Translations under genes and position numbers: made by a program
Shown here: piece by piece, positions 8,398-17,548 of the stretch
How the letters are laid out: each line of letters begins with the position of its first letter
Numbering within the stretch: the first letter of the stretch is position 1
Notes under the pieces: generated by a model
What the model was told of the DNA's origin: nothing
The model's database searches: none
What the model saw: the letters and a program-made list of their open reading frames with translations, nothing else
Assembly (NCBI RefSeq): GCF_000429125.1
Contig: NZ_KE386850.1
Span: forward strand, 231,610 to 295,609
Reading direction: 5' to 3'
Source: Aequorivita capsosiphonis DSM 23843
Lineage (GTDB): Bacteria > Bacteroidota > Bacteroidia > Flavobacteriales > Flavobacteriaceae
DNA length: 64,000 bases

Positions 8398-9618
8398 ATG
8401 AAGAAATTACTTTTTCTTAGCTTGTTTTTATGTTTTAATTTCAGTGTTTTCAGTCAAGAGGAAAGCAGTTTGGACGACTACAAACGTAGTTCCCTTTACA
8501 CTTTTATGATTTCAGATTTACAACAAGAGCATAGCCAAACAATTCAGGATGCTTTTGCTGCGTACCCAATCCCTGACAAATTTAATGACCATAATAGCCA
8601 ATTGAGAATGTTACCAAAATTGGTTGATGAAAACCTGTCAAAAAAGGAGTTAAAGGAACTTCAAAAAGATTCAATTACTCAGTTTCTTTCCAATAAAGCC
8701 ATAGCAAAAGCAATGGTGGCCAAATGGTTTAACAGAAGTGAGAATGGCGGCTTTAATATGGAGTTGATCGCTTCAAGAGGTTCTTATAATGCATCAGATA
8801 TAGATATAAAAGTTGCTAAGCAGAGTGAACGTGGATTAGCTATGATTGCTGATGCAGGCGAAGAACTGCTAAAAAACACTTTTGTAGTGGTTAATAACTT
8901 TAAGTATACCAATAAAGAAGAAGTTGCCAAAAAAGCAACTGGTCTTTTATCCGCGGTTTCTTCAACAGCTTCGGCTGCAGGAGTTGGAGGCGTGAGTATA
9001 GCTGCCGATGCCGCTAGTTTAGGAGTTGGAGTAATGGGTAAGGGTTATGTGATCAAGACGGATGCCCATTTATACAAACTTGTCTGGAATGAAGAGGTTG
9101 CAGCTATTTTCTACAACGACTATTGGACGGAGGACGAAAATATAGATGCCGAAAGAGTTGCTGCATTTGAGAATTCAGATATTTTTCAACTGGAGTATGT
9201 GGGTACTGAGACGGCTTGGGCTGATTTGCAGAGTACAGCATTTACTAAGAAATCAGATACTGAGTTGATTACAATTGCAACTAGAAAAGCTACAGACGCC
9301 GTTATTGCCAAATTGCAAAGAGCTTATGAGGTTTTCCGTACAAAGACTCCATTGTTGAGTGGTGATCCGCTATCTGCCAAAATAGGATTGAAGGAAGGTT
9401 TGGAAAAGGGTGATAAATATGAAGTCCTAGAACAGATAATTAACAAGGAAGGAAAAACTGAATATAAAAAGGTAGGGGTTATAAAAGTTGAGAAAAAAAT
9501 GATTTGGGACAACCGCTATTTGGCTGATGAAGAAAACCCTTCGGAACTGGAGTATACAACTTTTAGCGGCTCGAAAAATAAATATTATTCGGGAATGCTT
9601 ATTAGACAAATTAACTAA
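8398..9618 (+). CDS. secreted protein of unknown function, gene 1 of a four-gene operon
   Basis: A 406-residue protein. Residues 1-20 form a signal peptide ending at VFSQ, so it is exported to the periplasm or outer membrane. There are no cysteines after the signal and no lipobox. Residues about 165-215 hold an Ala/Gly/Ser-rich hydrophobic stretch (TGLLSAVSSTASAAGVGGVS onward) that could insert into a membrane. The part before it (ELLKNTFVVVNNFKYTNKEE) and the C-terminal third, with many Lys/Glu, look globular. I do not recognise a named domain. It is followed after 15 bases by the next secreted-protein gene. Confidence 0.75.
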   Translation: MKKLLFLSLFLCFNFSVFSQEESSLDDYKRSSLYTFMISDLQQEHSQTIQDAFAAYPIPDKFNDHNSQLRMLPKLVDENLSKKELKELQKDSITQFLSNKAIAKAMVAKWFNRSENGGFNMELIASRGSYNASDIDIKVAKQSERGLAMIADAGEELLKNTFVVVNNFKYTNKEEVAKKATGLLSAVSSTASAAGVGGVSIAADAASLGVGVMGKGYVIKTDAHLYKLVWNEEVAAIFYNDYWTEDENIDAERVAAFENSDIFQLEYVGTETAWADLQSTAFTKKSDTELITIATRKATDAVIAKLQRAYEVFRTKTPLLSGDPLSAKIGLKEGLEKGDKYEVLEQIINKEGKTEYKKVGVIKVEKKMIWDNRYLADEENPSELEYTTFSGSKNKYYSGMLIRQIN

Positions 9619-9633
9619 ATACAACCAAAATTT

Positions 9634-10158
9634 ATGAAACGTTCTTATCTATTATTTACGATTGTATTCATGCTTTTCGCAAATTTCGGCGCTCAGGCTC
9701 AATGGAAAAAAGGAAAAGCTCACAAAGACACCACGATTTGGCGTTACGACATTGAATGTGAGGGTGTAGCGAAACAAGGAGCCAAACTAGTTAAAGTTTG
9801 GTCTTACTCAAAAAATCCAAAACATGCCATTGCAAGCGCCATGCGGAATGCGGTCCATGGAATCATTTTTAATGGCTATGCAGGTGGTGGCCAAGGATGT
9901 ACTTCGCTTCAACCATTGCTTAAGGATCCATCTATTGCAGAGGAACATGAGGCGTTTTTTGATGCCTTTTTCGAAGAGGGAGGTGAGTATTTAAAATACG
10001 TGTCCGCCGCAACCGATGGTAGTATTGCTCCGGGGGACCGATTGAAGGTTAGCAGGCGCGAATATAAAATCGGGGTTATGGTGAATGTGATGTACGATCA
10101 ATTGCGCAAAAGACTCGAAAAAGAAAATATTGTCAAATCACTCACCAGTGGGTTTTAA
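9634..10158 (+). CDS. secreted protein of unknown function, gene 2 of the operon
   Basis: A 174-residue exported protein with a clear signal peptide (residues 1-22, ending AQAQ). The mature part begins with WRYDIECEGVAKQGAKLVKVWSY and contains AMRNAVHGIIFNGYAGGGQG, a pattern of alternating strand and helix. Two cysteines could form a disulfide. It has no family I can name with confidence. Its gene lies 15 bases after gene 1 and 13 bases before the likely start of gene 3, so it is co-transcribed. Confidence 0.72.
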   Translation: MKRSYLLFTIVFMLFANFGAQAQWKKGKAHKDTTIWRYDIECEGVAKQGAKLVKVWSYSKNPKHAIASAMRNAVHGIIFNGYAGGGQGCTSLQPLLKDPSIAEEHEAFFDAFFEEGGEYLKYVSAATDGSIAPGDRLKVSRREYKIGVMVNVMYDQLRKRLEKENIVKSLTSGF

Positions 10159-10171
10159 AAATTTTATAGAA

Positions 10172-11128
10172 ATGAAAGAATCAAAATTAATATTTTGTTT
10201 AGTTGCGCTTTTCAGCTTTACTATTGTCTTCGGACAGGCCAAGAAACCTACTTTAATGATAGTTCCAAGTGATGCTTGGTGTATCCAAAATGGATATTCA
10301 ATGACTTTTGAGAATCAAGGTTCAACTGAAAAGATTGCTGATTATAAAAGGGCTTTTCAGGAAAACCCAGAAGTTTTGCAGGTAATAAGCCAAATAAATG
10401 GGATGATGGCAGATCGCGGTTTTCCTCTTAAAAATATGGAATCGGTTATAAAAACTATATCATCAAACAGTGCGGAGGATAATTTGAGACAATCTAAAAC
10501 GTCTGGATCTGAAATAGCCGAAAACCCAATTGATGAATTCAAAAAGGCCGCGAAGGCAGATATAATCATTCAACTTACTTGGACGGTTAACAAAACGGGA
10601 CCTAAAAAATCCATCAATTTCAACCTTCAGGGATTGGATTCCTATACGGACAAACAGATAGCTACAGCAACAGGAACCGGAGCTCCTTCTTTTTCTGCAG
10701 AAACACCTGTCCTCCTTTCTGAGGCGGTGCTTTCGCATATGGATAACTTTACGAACTCATTGCAATCGCATTTTGACGATATGTTTGAAAACGGACGTGA
10801 AATAATAGTTCGCATTCAAAAATGGGATGATTGGGACGGTGATCTAGAGACAGAATACGGTGGCGGCGATGAGCTTGGATTCGTTATTGAGGACTGGCTT
10901 CAGGAAAACACGGTAAAGGGCCGCTTTAACACAACTGATATGACTGAGAACATGGCTCTTTTTGAGCAGGTTCGAATTCCATTGTTCAATGACAGAGGAA
11001 ATGCCATTGATGCGAGACGATATGTAAGGGATCTTAGTAAATTCTTGAGCAGTGCCCCATATAATATTTCAAACAAGCTTGTTATGAAAGGACTAGGACG
11101 TGCTACAATTATTTTAGGAAGTAAATAA
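10172..11128 (+). CDS. DUF6175-like secreted protein, gene 3 of the operon
   Basis: A 318-residue exported protein. The frame is open from 10130, inside gene 2, but the ATG at 10172 gives a proper signal peptide (ESKLIFCLVALFSFTIVFGQ) and begins after the upstream stop, so it is chosen. The mature N-terminus KKPTLMIVPSDAWCIQNGY is, from memory, that of the Bacteroidota family DUF6175. The later segment ADIIIQLTWTV, then NFNLQGLDSYTDKQIATATG, is reminiscent of the fold of CsgG/LpoB-like periplasmic domains; that is inference. Function unknown. Confidence 0.68.
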   Translation: MKESKLIFCLVALFSFTIVFGQAKKPTLMIVPSDAWCIQNGYSMTFENQGSTEKIADYKRAFQENPEVLQVISQINGMMADRGFPLKNMESVIKTISSNSAEDNLRQSKTSGSEIAENPIDEFKKAAKADIIIQLTWTVNKTGPKKSINFNLQGLDSYTDKQIATATGTGAPSFSAETPVLLSEAVLSHMDNFTNSLQSHFDDMFENGREIIVRIQKWDDWDGDLETEYGGGDELGFVIEDWLQENTVKGRFNTTDMTENMALFEQVRIPLFNDRGNAIDARRYVRDLSKFLSSAPYNISNKLVMKGLGRATIILGSK

Positions 11129-11139
11129 AAGACCAAATT

Positions 11140-12075
11140 ATGAAAAAATTATTTTTTACAATATGTTCACTTTTTGCAATAGCGATAGGTACAACACAAA
11201 ACAGCGATTCCAATATTGCATTGGGTACTTATATACCCTATGAAATGGAACAGGTGCCCGCCGCTGCCAGACAAATTCTGGAGACTAAATTGGGACAAAT
11301 GGTTACCAAAAACGGTATCAGTGATGTTTCCTATAATTCACGATTCATCATCACTCCCAACGTGTCTGTAATGAGCAAAGATGTAATAGGGTCTGCACCC
11401 CCAAAAATAGCGCTTAACCTGGACGTTACGCTTTATATAGGCGATGGCCTAAATGGCACGCTGTACACGAGCAAAAGCTTTAATGTAAAAGGAGTGGGCT
11501 CCAATGAGACCAAGGCCTATATTGCGGCCATAAAAAACATGAAAACCAATAGTGAGAACGTTCAAGTATTTGTGACGGAAGGAAAGCAAAAGATAATTGA
11601 TTTCTTTAACAACAACTGCGAACTGATCCAAAAGGAAGCAAATACCTTGGCCAATCAAAATCGATATGAAGAAGCGCTGGGACTATTAGTGAACGTTCCC
11701 GTGAACAGTACGTGTTATGATAAAGTGGGAAAGAGTTTAAAAACGATGTATCAAAAAACCATAGATCGTGATTGTCAATTAATATTGGCAGACGCTACGG
11801 CTATTTGGACCGCAAATCAAGACTTGGCTGCCGCAAATGAAGCCGGTGCTCTCTTGGCGCGCATTGAACCGACTTCATCTTGTTACCCCAAAGTTAAATC
11901 GCTTTATACCAAAATTGAAGGAAGGGTAAAACAACTTAGTGATCGTCCTTGGGAGTATAAACTGAAAGTTCTGGACGCCAATATTGCCGCTGCTAAAGGG
12001 GCACGCGATGTGCTGATGGCCTATGCCAAAAACCAACCTAATACAGTAATGTACAATATTAGAGGTTGGTATTAA
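11140..12075 (+). CDS. secreted protein of unknown function, gene 4 of the operon
   Basis: A 311-residue exported protein (signal peptide about residues 1-19). The N-terminal half (to about 150) contains VSYNSRFIITPNVSVMSKDV and NLDVTLYIGDGLNGTLY, a beta-rich region that looks like a CsgG/LPP20-type domain (inference). The C-terminal half is helical with two similar units, each ending in a Cys-Tyr pair (NSTCYDKV and TSSCYPKV), so it may be a TPR-like repeat. It is 11 bases after gene 3, and a strong terminator follows, closing the operon. Confidence 0.7.
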   Translation: MKKLFFTICSLFAIAIGTTQNSDSNIALGTYIPYEMEQVPAAARQILETKLGQMVTKNGISDVSYNSRFIITPNVSVMSKDVIGSAPPKIALNLDVTLYIGDGLNGTLYTSKSFNVKGVGSNETKAYIAAIKNMKTNSENVQVFVTEGKQKIIDFFNNNCELIQKEANTLANQNRYEEALGLLVNVPVNSTCYDKVGKSLKTMYQKTIDRDCQLILADATAIWTANQDLAAANEAGALLARIEPTSSCYPKVKSLYTKIEGRVKQLSDRPWEYKLKVLDANIAAAKGARDVLMAYAKNQPNTVMYNIRGWY

Positions 12076-12102
12076 TGTTGAAGTTTGATATATGAAAATT
12101 AT

Positions 12103-12135
12103 AAGACCACGCAGAAAACAGCGTGGTCTTTTTTT
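12103..12135 (+). terminator. rho-independent terminator of the secreted-protein operon
   Basis: A perfect 10-bp stem (AAGACCACGC / GCGTGGTCTT) with an 8-base loop, followed by TTTTT. It ends the operon starting at 8398. Confidence 0.9.
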
Positions 12136-12255
12136 ATCATATTTATATAGAATGACCGTTGTAGCTATTTTTCAAGTCTATTTCAATAAAAAGATAGAAA
12201 TGAACTTGCAGATACTTTCAATTTCACGAAATTTGAGTCGATATTAATCTTTTCC

Positions 12256-12795
12256 TTGAAACAAAGAATCATCGCCATATCGCTATTGTTTATTTTGATC
12301 GCGCCCGTGATTACCATATCGCTATATCTGCAATATGAAAAATCTGTTGTTCGCCGAGATGTAAAATGGAAGATGATTGCGGGACTGGACCAAGAGGAAT
12401 TGGTGCTTCTGAAGTTTTCAAAGGAGGAAACCCAAAGCGAACTGCGGTGGGAACATTCCAAAGAGTTTGAGTATAAGGGACAGATGTATGATATTGTTTC
12501 CAAAGAAATAAAAGAGGATTCCATTTTCTATAGATGTTGGTGGGATCACGAAGAAACCCTCCTCAACAAAAAACTGACAAAACTAGTGGCAAAGGCGCTG
12601 GATCTAGACGAAAACAAACGCGACGCCCATTTAAACCTGCATATTTATCTGAGGTTGTTTTTTTGCACGGAATTGTTTATGTGGCAAATTACTCCTTCTC
12701 AGAAAACACCAATTGTTTATCAAGATTTTATACACGATACACATTTTACTTCATGGTGTTTTCCTCCACCTACACCGCCTCCAAAGTTAAGTTGA
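12256..12795 (+). CDS. membrane-anchored protein upstream of TonB receptor
   Basis: A 179-residue protein whose only in-frame start is the TTG at 12256. One N-terminal hydrophobic segment (residues 4-24) should anchor it in the membrane. The soluble part contains LKFSKEETQSELRWEHSKEFEYKGQMYDIV and YRCWWDHEETLLNKKL, and the tail is proline-rich (PPPTPPP). From memory, proteins of this shape are often found directly upstream of TonB-dependent receptors in flavobacteria; no function is established. The TonB receptor begins 230 bases downstream on the same strand. Confidence 0.6.
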   Translation: MKQRIIAISLLFILIAPVITISLYLQYEKSVVRRDVKWKMIAGLDQEELVLLKFSKEETQSELRWEHSKEFEYKGQMYDIVSKEIKEDSIFYRCWWDHEETLLNKKLTKLVAKALDLDENKRDAHLNLHIYLRLFFCTELFMWQITPSQKTPIVYQDFIHDTHFTSWCFPPPTPPPKLS

Positions 12796-13028
12796 TGTTT
12801 GTTTCGAATACATTTATCACTTCCATTTTGTAAAAATGGAACAATCACTTTTGAGGGTGCTGAAAAGTACAATCCGTATTTTTAATTACATAATTACTTC
12901 GTTTTGCTCAGAATTAGTATGTCGCCGCTTTGTTAATATACAGAGCCCTACGATCTAATTAGGTGTTTAAAACGAAAGCGGTAACTCTTTTTACAAGCCT
13001 CATGTTAATCAATAAATCAACTCATTAA

Positions 13029-15431
13029 ATGAAAAAAATATTCATGTTATTGGTGATGTTCGGGTTTATAGGCGGTGCTTATTCCCAAACAATTACCATT
13101 AAAGATCAAGAAACCAATGAACCTATTGAATTGGTGACCTTAGCTGTTGGTTCAAAATTATTTACTACAACGAATTCGAATGGACAGGCAGATATTAGCA
13201 AGTTTAAGGATGCAACTGCCATTGAAATCAGGAGTTTTGGGTATAAAACAGTAATAACTAGTTATAGCGATCTGGGAGCAAAATCCTTTAATCTTTCGCT
13301 TCAGGAATCAAATTTAAACTTAGACGAAGTTGTGATATCGGCTACAAAATGGAGGCAGAGCAGTGACGATGTGCCTGCTAAAGTAATTTCTATAACGCCC
13401 CAGGAAGTGGCTTTACAAAACCCGCAAACGGCTGCGGATCTTTTAGGGATTTCAGGGAAAGTGTTTATTCAGAAAAGTCAACAAGGAGGTGGGAGTCCGA
13501 TGATTCGCGGTTTTTCAACGAGTCGTTTGCTGTATTCGATTGATGGCGTGCGAATGAATACGGCTATTTTTCGTTCCGGAAACCTTCAAAATGTGATTAG
13601 TTTGGATCCCTTCGCCATAGAAAATACCGAAGTGGTTTTTGGCCCTGGCTCGGTTATTTATGGAAGTGATGCGATTGGTGGGGTGATGAGTTTCCACACC
13701 TTAACCCCACAATTTTCTTTGAATGATGAACCCTTGATCTCAGGAAAAGCAGAAGCGCGTTATTCTTCAGCAAACAACGAAAAAACCGGTCACTTTGATG
13801 TAAACGTAGGCTTTAAGAAATGGAGTTTTCTAACCAGTATAAGTTCGTTTGATTATGACAACCTGCGTCAAGGAAGTCACGGTCCTAGAGATTATATTAA
13901 GGATTATTACGTGCGGCATCAGGATAGTACAGATGTTGTGATTAAGCAGGAAGATGAATTATTGCAGATTCCAACGTCCTATTCGCAAATAAATATGATG
14001 CAGAAAATTCGATTTCAACCTAATGAAAACTGGGATTTCCAATATGGGTTTCACTATTCTGAAACATCTCCTTATGGAAGATATGACAGACACCAAAGGC
14101 AAAAAAATGGTACAGCGCGTTATGCCGAATGGGATTATGGGTCGCAAATTTGGATGATGAATAATTTGAGTATCGGTTATAATGAAGCCAATTCGATTTT
14201 TGATCAGATGAATCTTCGCCTTGCCCATCAATGGTTTGAGGAGAGCCGAATGGATCGAGCTTTAAACAAACCAGACCGAAGCATTAATGATGAAAATGTA
14301 AGCGCATATTCAATCAACGCCGATTTTATTAAAGCTACTGGCGACCGGAATACGCTTTTCTACGGACTTGAATATGTTTTGAACGACGTTAAGTCAACAG
14401 GTGAAATAACCGATATTACTACTGGAATAACCGAAGCCGGACCTACGCGATATCCAAAAAGCACTTGGCAATCTTTGGCTGCTTATGTAACGGATGAATA
14501 CAAAGTAACAGATCGTTTCACTTTGAGTGCAGGTGCTCGCTATAACCAAATTATGTTGGATTCTGAATTTGACACTACATTTTATCCTTTTCCTTTTACC
14601 GAAGCTAGTTCCAGTAATGGCGCCTTAACAGGAAGTTTGGGAGGTGTTTATCGCCCAACAGATTCTTGGGTTTTAAGCGCTAATTTGGGTACTGCTTTTC
14701 GTGCGCCTAATGTTGATGATGTAGGGAAGGTATTTGATTCTGCTCCGGGACAGGTTGTGGTGCCAAACCCAGATCTCAAACCAGAATACGCTTATAATGC
14801 GGATTTAGGGGTTGCAAAGGTTTTTGACGATGTGGTAAAAATAGATGTGACTGGCTATTACACCCATTTAAAGAATTCGCTTTTACGCCGCGACTACAAA
14901 CTCAATGGGCAAGATAGTATACTCTATCAAGGCGAGATTAGCAAGGTACAGGCAATACAGAATTCTGCTGTAGCGAATGTGTATGGCGTGCAGTTCGGCC
15001 TTGAAGTAAAGTTGCCAAAAGGTTTTGGGTTTAGTACCGATTTCAACTTTCAAAAAGGAAAAGAGGAACTTGAAAATGGAGAAGAAAGCCCAGTTAGACA
15101 TGCAGCGCCGTTTTTCGGAATTTCTCGTTTGAATTACAAGGCTAAAAAACTTAGCATGGAAGTCAACTTTGCGTTTCAGGGGGAAAGAGAGAATGATGAT
15201 ATGCCAGAAGGCGAAAAGAAGAAAGTAGAACTTTATGCCTTGGATGAAAATGGAGGAATATATTCTCCAGCTTGGTACACCCTAAACTTTAAGGCGCTTT
15301 ATAGAGCGAGCGATACTTTTGATGTTAGTGGAGGTATTGAGAACTTAACAGACCAAAGATACAGGCCCTACGCCTCGGGTGTTTCGGGAGCTGGACGGAA
15401 TTTTATCCTTGCCTTGACCGCACATTTCTGA
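13029..15431 (+). CDS. TonB-dependent outer membrane receptor
   Basis: An 800-residue outer-membrane receptor that imports a ligand using energy passed on by TonB. Residues 1-19 are a signal peptide. Residues 21-95 form a carboxypeptidase-regulatory-like beta sandwich, usual in Bacteroidota receptors. A TonB-box-like DEVVISA is at 99-105. The plug covers about 106-225, with MIRGFSTSRLLYSIDGVRMN and VVFGPGSVIYGSDAIGGV. The rest is the 22-strand barrel, ending in the aromatic residue of LALTAHF. The plug resembles receptors for heme, siderophores or cobalamin, but no partner gene fixes the ligand. Confidence 0.9.
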   Translation: MKKIFMLLVMFGFIGGAYSQTITIKDQETNEPIELVTLAVGSKLFTTTNSNGQADISKFKDATAIEIRSFGYKTVITSYSDLGAKSFNLSLQESNLNLDEVVISATKWRQSSDDVPAKVISITPQEVALQNPQTAADLLGISGKVFIQKSQQGGGSPMIRGFSTSRLLYSIDGVRMNTAIFRSGNLQNVISLDPFAIENTEVVFGPGSVIYGSDAIGGVMSFHTLTPQFSLNDEPLISGKAEARYSSANNEKTGHFDVNVGFKKWSFLTSISSFDYDNLRQGSHGPRDYIKDYYVRHQDSTDVVIKQEDELLQIPTSYSQINMMQKIRFQPNENWDFQYGFHYSETSPYGRYDRHQRQKNGTARYAEWDYGSQIWMMNNLSIGYNEANSIFDQMNLRLAHQWFEESRMDRALNKPDRSINDENVSAYSINADFIKATGDRNTLFYGLEYVLNDVKSTGEITDITTGITEAGPTRYPKSTWQSLAAYVTDEYKVTDRFTLSAGARYNQIMLDSEFDTTFYPFPFTEASSSNGALTGSLGGVYRPTDSWVLSANLGTAFRAPNVDDVGKVFDSAPGQVVVPNPDLKPEYAYNADLGVAKVFDDVVKIDVTGYYTHLKNSLLRRDYKLNGQDSILYQGEISKVQAIQNSAVANVYGVQFGLEVKLPKGFGFSTDFNFQKGKEELENGEESPVRHAAPFFGISRLNYKAKKLSMEVNFAFQGERENDDMPEGEKKKVELYALDENGGIYSPAWYTLNFKALYRASDTFDVSGGIENLTDQRYRPYASGVSGAGRNFILALTAHF

Positions 15432-15535
15432 TAGTAGTAAAATTTAGAGTTCACTATCACCAGACTGTTTAATACTGATGTTTTTATAGGTGAAGTAGGT
15501 CAAAAGCTTATTTTAATCTGAATTAATTTGAAGAG

Positions 15536-15563
15536 ACCCGCGTTTGACTGACGCGGGTTTTTA
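15536..15563 (+). terminator. rho-independent terminator after TonB receptor
   Basis: An 8-bp stem ACCCGCGT / ACGCGGGT with a 7-base loop, then a T-run, 105 bases after the receptor stop codon. Confidence 0.85.
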
Positions 15564-15639
15564 ATTAGTTCTGCTTGTGAAACAACTTATTGCCAAAACA
15601 ATTCGCAATCAACTTCTTTTTAATAGTTTTGCAGCCTTA

Positions 15640-15785
15640 AAAAAACGACCTAGGACGAAAGGATACTTCGATAAACTCAGTGAGCCGCGTAGAACATAAG
15701 ACAGAATTGCGGATTAAATTTTAAAACGTTTGTCTTACGTCCTACAGTCCTACGTCATAGAAACAGTCCTACGTCAATAAAAACA
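15640..15785. repeat. degenerate word array (CCTAGGAC / GTCCTACGTC)
   Basis: In the gap before the ABC-F gene the sequence holds CCTAGGAC, then CTTCGATAAACTCAGTGAGC, then repeated GTCTTACGTCCTA, AGTCCTACGTCA and AGTCCTACGTCAA. The same words recur in at least eight other gaps of this window. Confidence 0.6.
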
Positions 15786-15797
15786 ATATATTAGAAT

Positions 15798-17435
15798 ATG
15801 ATTTCAATAGATAATCTTGCAGTAGAATTTAGTGGTGATACACTATTTAGCGATGTTAGCTTCGTGGTAAACGAAAACGACAAAATAGCCCTAATGGGAA
15901 AAAATGGCGCCGGGAAAAGCACGATGATGAAAATTATTGCAGGGGTACAAAAACCTACTCGTGGAAATGTTCGCGGGCCAAAGGATGCAGTAATAGCATA
16001 TCTTCCGCAACATCTTTTGACAGATGATAGTTGCACTGTTTTTGAAGAAGCTTCTAAAGCCTTTAAACAGATTTTTGAGATGCGTGACGAAATGGATCGC
16101 CTCAATAAAGAACTGGAAATCCGTACCGATTACGAAAGTGATGCCTATATGAACATCATCACGAAAGTTGCTGAACTAGGCGAAAAATATTATGCTTTAG
16201 AAGAAATAAACTACGAAGCCGAAGTGGAAAAAGCCTTACGCGGACTCGGTTTTAAACGAAGCGATTTTCACAGGCTAACTTCTGAATTCAGCGGTGGCTG
16301 GCGTATGCGGATTGAGTTGGCAAAACTTCTACTTCAAAAGCCAGATTTAATTTTGTTAGATGAGCCAACAAACCACGTGGATATTGAATCGGTGATTTGG
16401 TTGGAAGACTTTTTGCTGAACAAAGCAAAAGCAGTAATCGTTATTTCGCACGATAGAACCTTTATTGATAACATCACTAATCGTACAATTGAAGTAACGA
16501 TGGGACGAATCTATGATTATAAGGCAAATTACAGCCACTATTTGCAATTGCGTGAAGACAGAAGATCACACCAAATTAAAGCTTACGAAGAACAGCAAAA
16601 ATTCATAGCCGAAACGCAACAGTTTATTGATCGTTTTAAAGGAACGTATTCCAAAACCAATCAGGTGAATTCCCGCGAGAAGATGCTTGAAAAACTTCAA
16701 GTTATTGAAATTGATGAAATAGATACTTCAGCCTTGGCCTTGCGCTTTCCACCGGCACAGCGCAGTGGCGATTACCCGGTAACCGCGGAAGGGCTTACCA
16801 AAAAATACGGCGATCACGTTGTTTTTAACGATGCCAATATGAGTATTTCCCGCGGACAGAAAGTGAGTTTTGTAGGAAGAAATGGCGAAGGGAAATCCAC
16901 GATGATTAAAGCCATAATGGGCGAAATTGATTTCGAGGGAACCTGTGCTTTAGGCCACAATGCCAAAGTGGGCTATTTTGCTCAAAACCAAGCAGCTCTT
17001 TTAGACAAGGACTTGACTGTCTTTCAAACGGTAGATGAGGTTGCAAAAGGCGATATCCGTACCCAGATAAAAAACGTTTTAGGACGATTTATGTTCAGTG
17101 GCGATGCTATTGACAAAAAAGTGGGCTTGCTTTCCGGAGGAGAAAGAACACGTTTGGCAATGGTAAAATTACTATTGGAACCTGTAAACGTTTTAATTCT
17201 GGATGAGCCTACAAACCACTTAGATTTAAAATCGAAAGATGTGTTAAAGGAAGCACTGCTTCAGTTTGACGGTACCTTGATTTTAGTTTCCCATGATAGA
17301 GATTTCTTACAAGGACTTTCCGAAAAAGTTTTCGAATTCAAAGATAAACGCGTAATTGAGCATTTTGAAAGTATTGACGATTTTCTTCAACGCAACAGAA
17401 TTGAGAATTTAAAGGAGATTGATTTGAAGGTTTAA
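15798..17435 (+). CDS. ABC-F family ATPase
   Basis: A 545-residue soluble protein with two ATP-binding cassettes and no membrane segment, the ABC-F layout; such proteins act on the ribosome (translation factors or antibiotic protection). First cassette: Walker A GKNGAGKS (34-41), signature FSGGW (164-168), Walker B ending LLDEPTNH. Second cassette: Walker A GRNGEGKS (360-367), signature LSGGER (445-450), Walker B ending LILDEPTNH. The charged linker between them (about 230-315) is the region that reaches the ribosome. Both catalytic glutamates are present. It looks like a housekeeping YbiT/EttA-type member rather than a resistance protein, but the subfamily is not certain. Confidence 0.93.
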   Translation: MISIDNLAVEFSGDTLFSDVSFVVNENDKIALMGKNGAGKSTMMKIIAGVQKPTRGNVRGPKDAVIAYLPQHLLTDDSCTVFEEASKAFKQIFEMRDEMDRLNKELEIRTDYESDAYMNIITKVAELGEKYYALEEINYEAEVEKALRGLGFKRSDFHRLTSEFSGGWRMRIELAKLLLQKPDLILLDEPTNHVDIESVIWLEDFLLNKAKAVIVISHDRTFIDNITNRTIEVTMGRIYDYKANYSHYLQLREDRRSHQIKAYEEQQKFIAETQQFIDRFKGTYSKTNQVNSREKMLEKLQVIEIDEIDTSALALRFPPAQRSGDYPVTAEGLTKKYGDHVVFNDANMSISRGQKVSFVGRNGEGKSTMIKAIMGEIDFEGTCALGHNAKVGYFAQNQAALLDKDLTVFQTVDEVAKGDIRTQIKNVLGRFMFSGDAIDKKVGLLSGGERTRLAMVKLLLEPVNVLILDEPTNHLDLKSKDVLKEALLQFDGTLILVSHDRDFLQGLSEKVFEFKDKRVIEHFESIDDFLQRNRIENLKEIDLKV

Positions 17436-17442
17436 AAGTGGG

Positions 17443-17492
17443 TTGAAGAGTTTAGAGTCGATGAGTTTAGAAGGTTTAAAAGTTTAGAATTA
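17443..17492. repeat. degenerate GAGTTTAGA word array
   Basis: Directly after the ABC-F stop, GTTGAAGAG-TTTAGAG, GATGAGTTTAGAAG, GTTTAAAAGTTTAG repeats with a period of about 7-8 bases. Reverse-complement versions occur at 19652-19692 and 20290-20350. Confidence 0.55.
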
Positions 17493-17548
17493 ATGGTTAT
17501 TACAACCTTTTGTTGAATAATGGTTATCTTTAGAAATAAAATAAAATC

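Noticed and set aside
12796..13028. cobalamin riboswitch before the TonB receptor
   Set aside because: No conserved box (GCCACTG) or fitting stems could be found in the 230-base leader.
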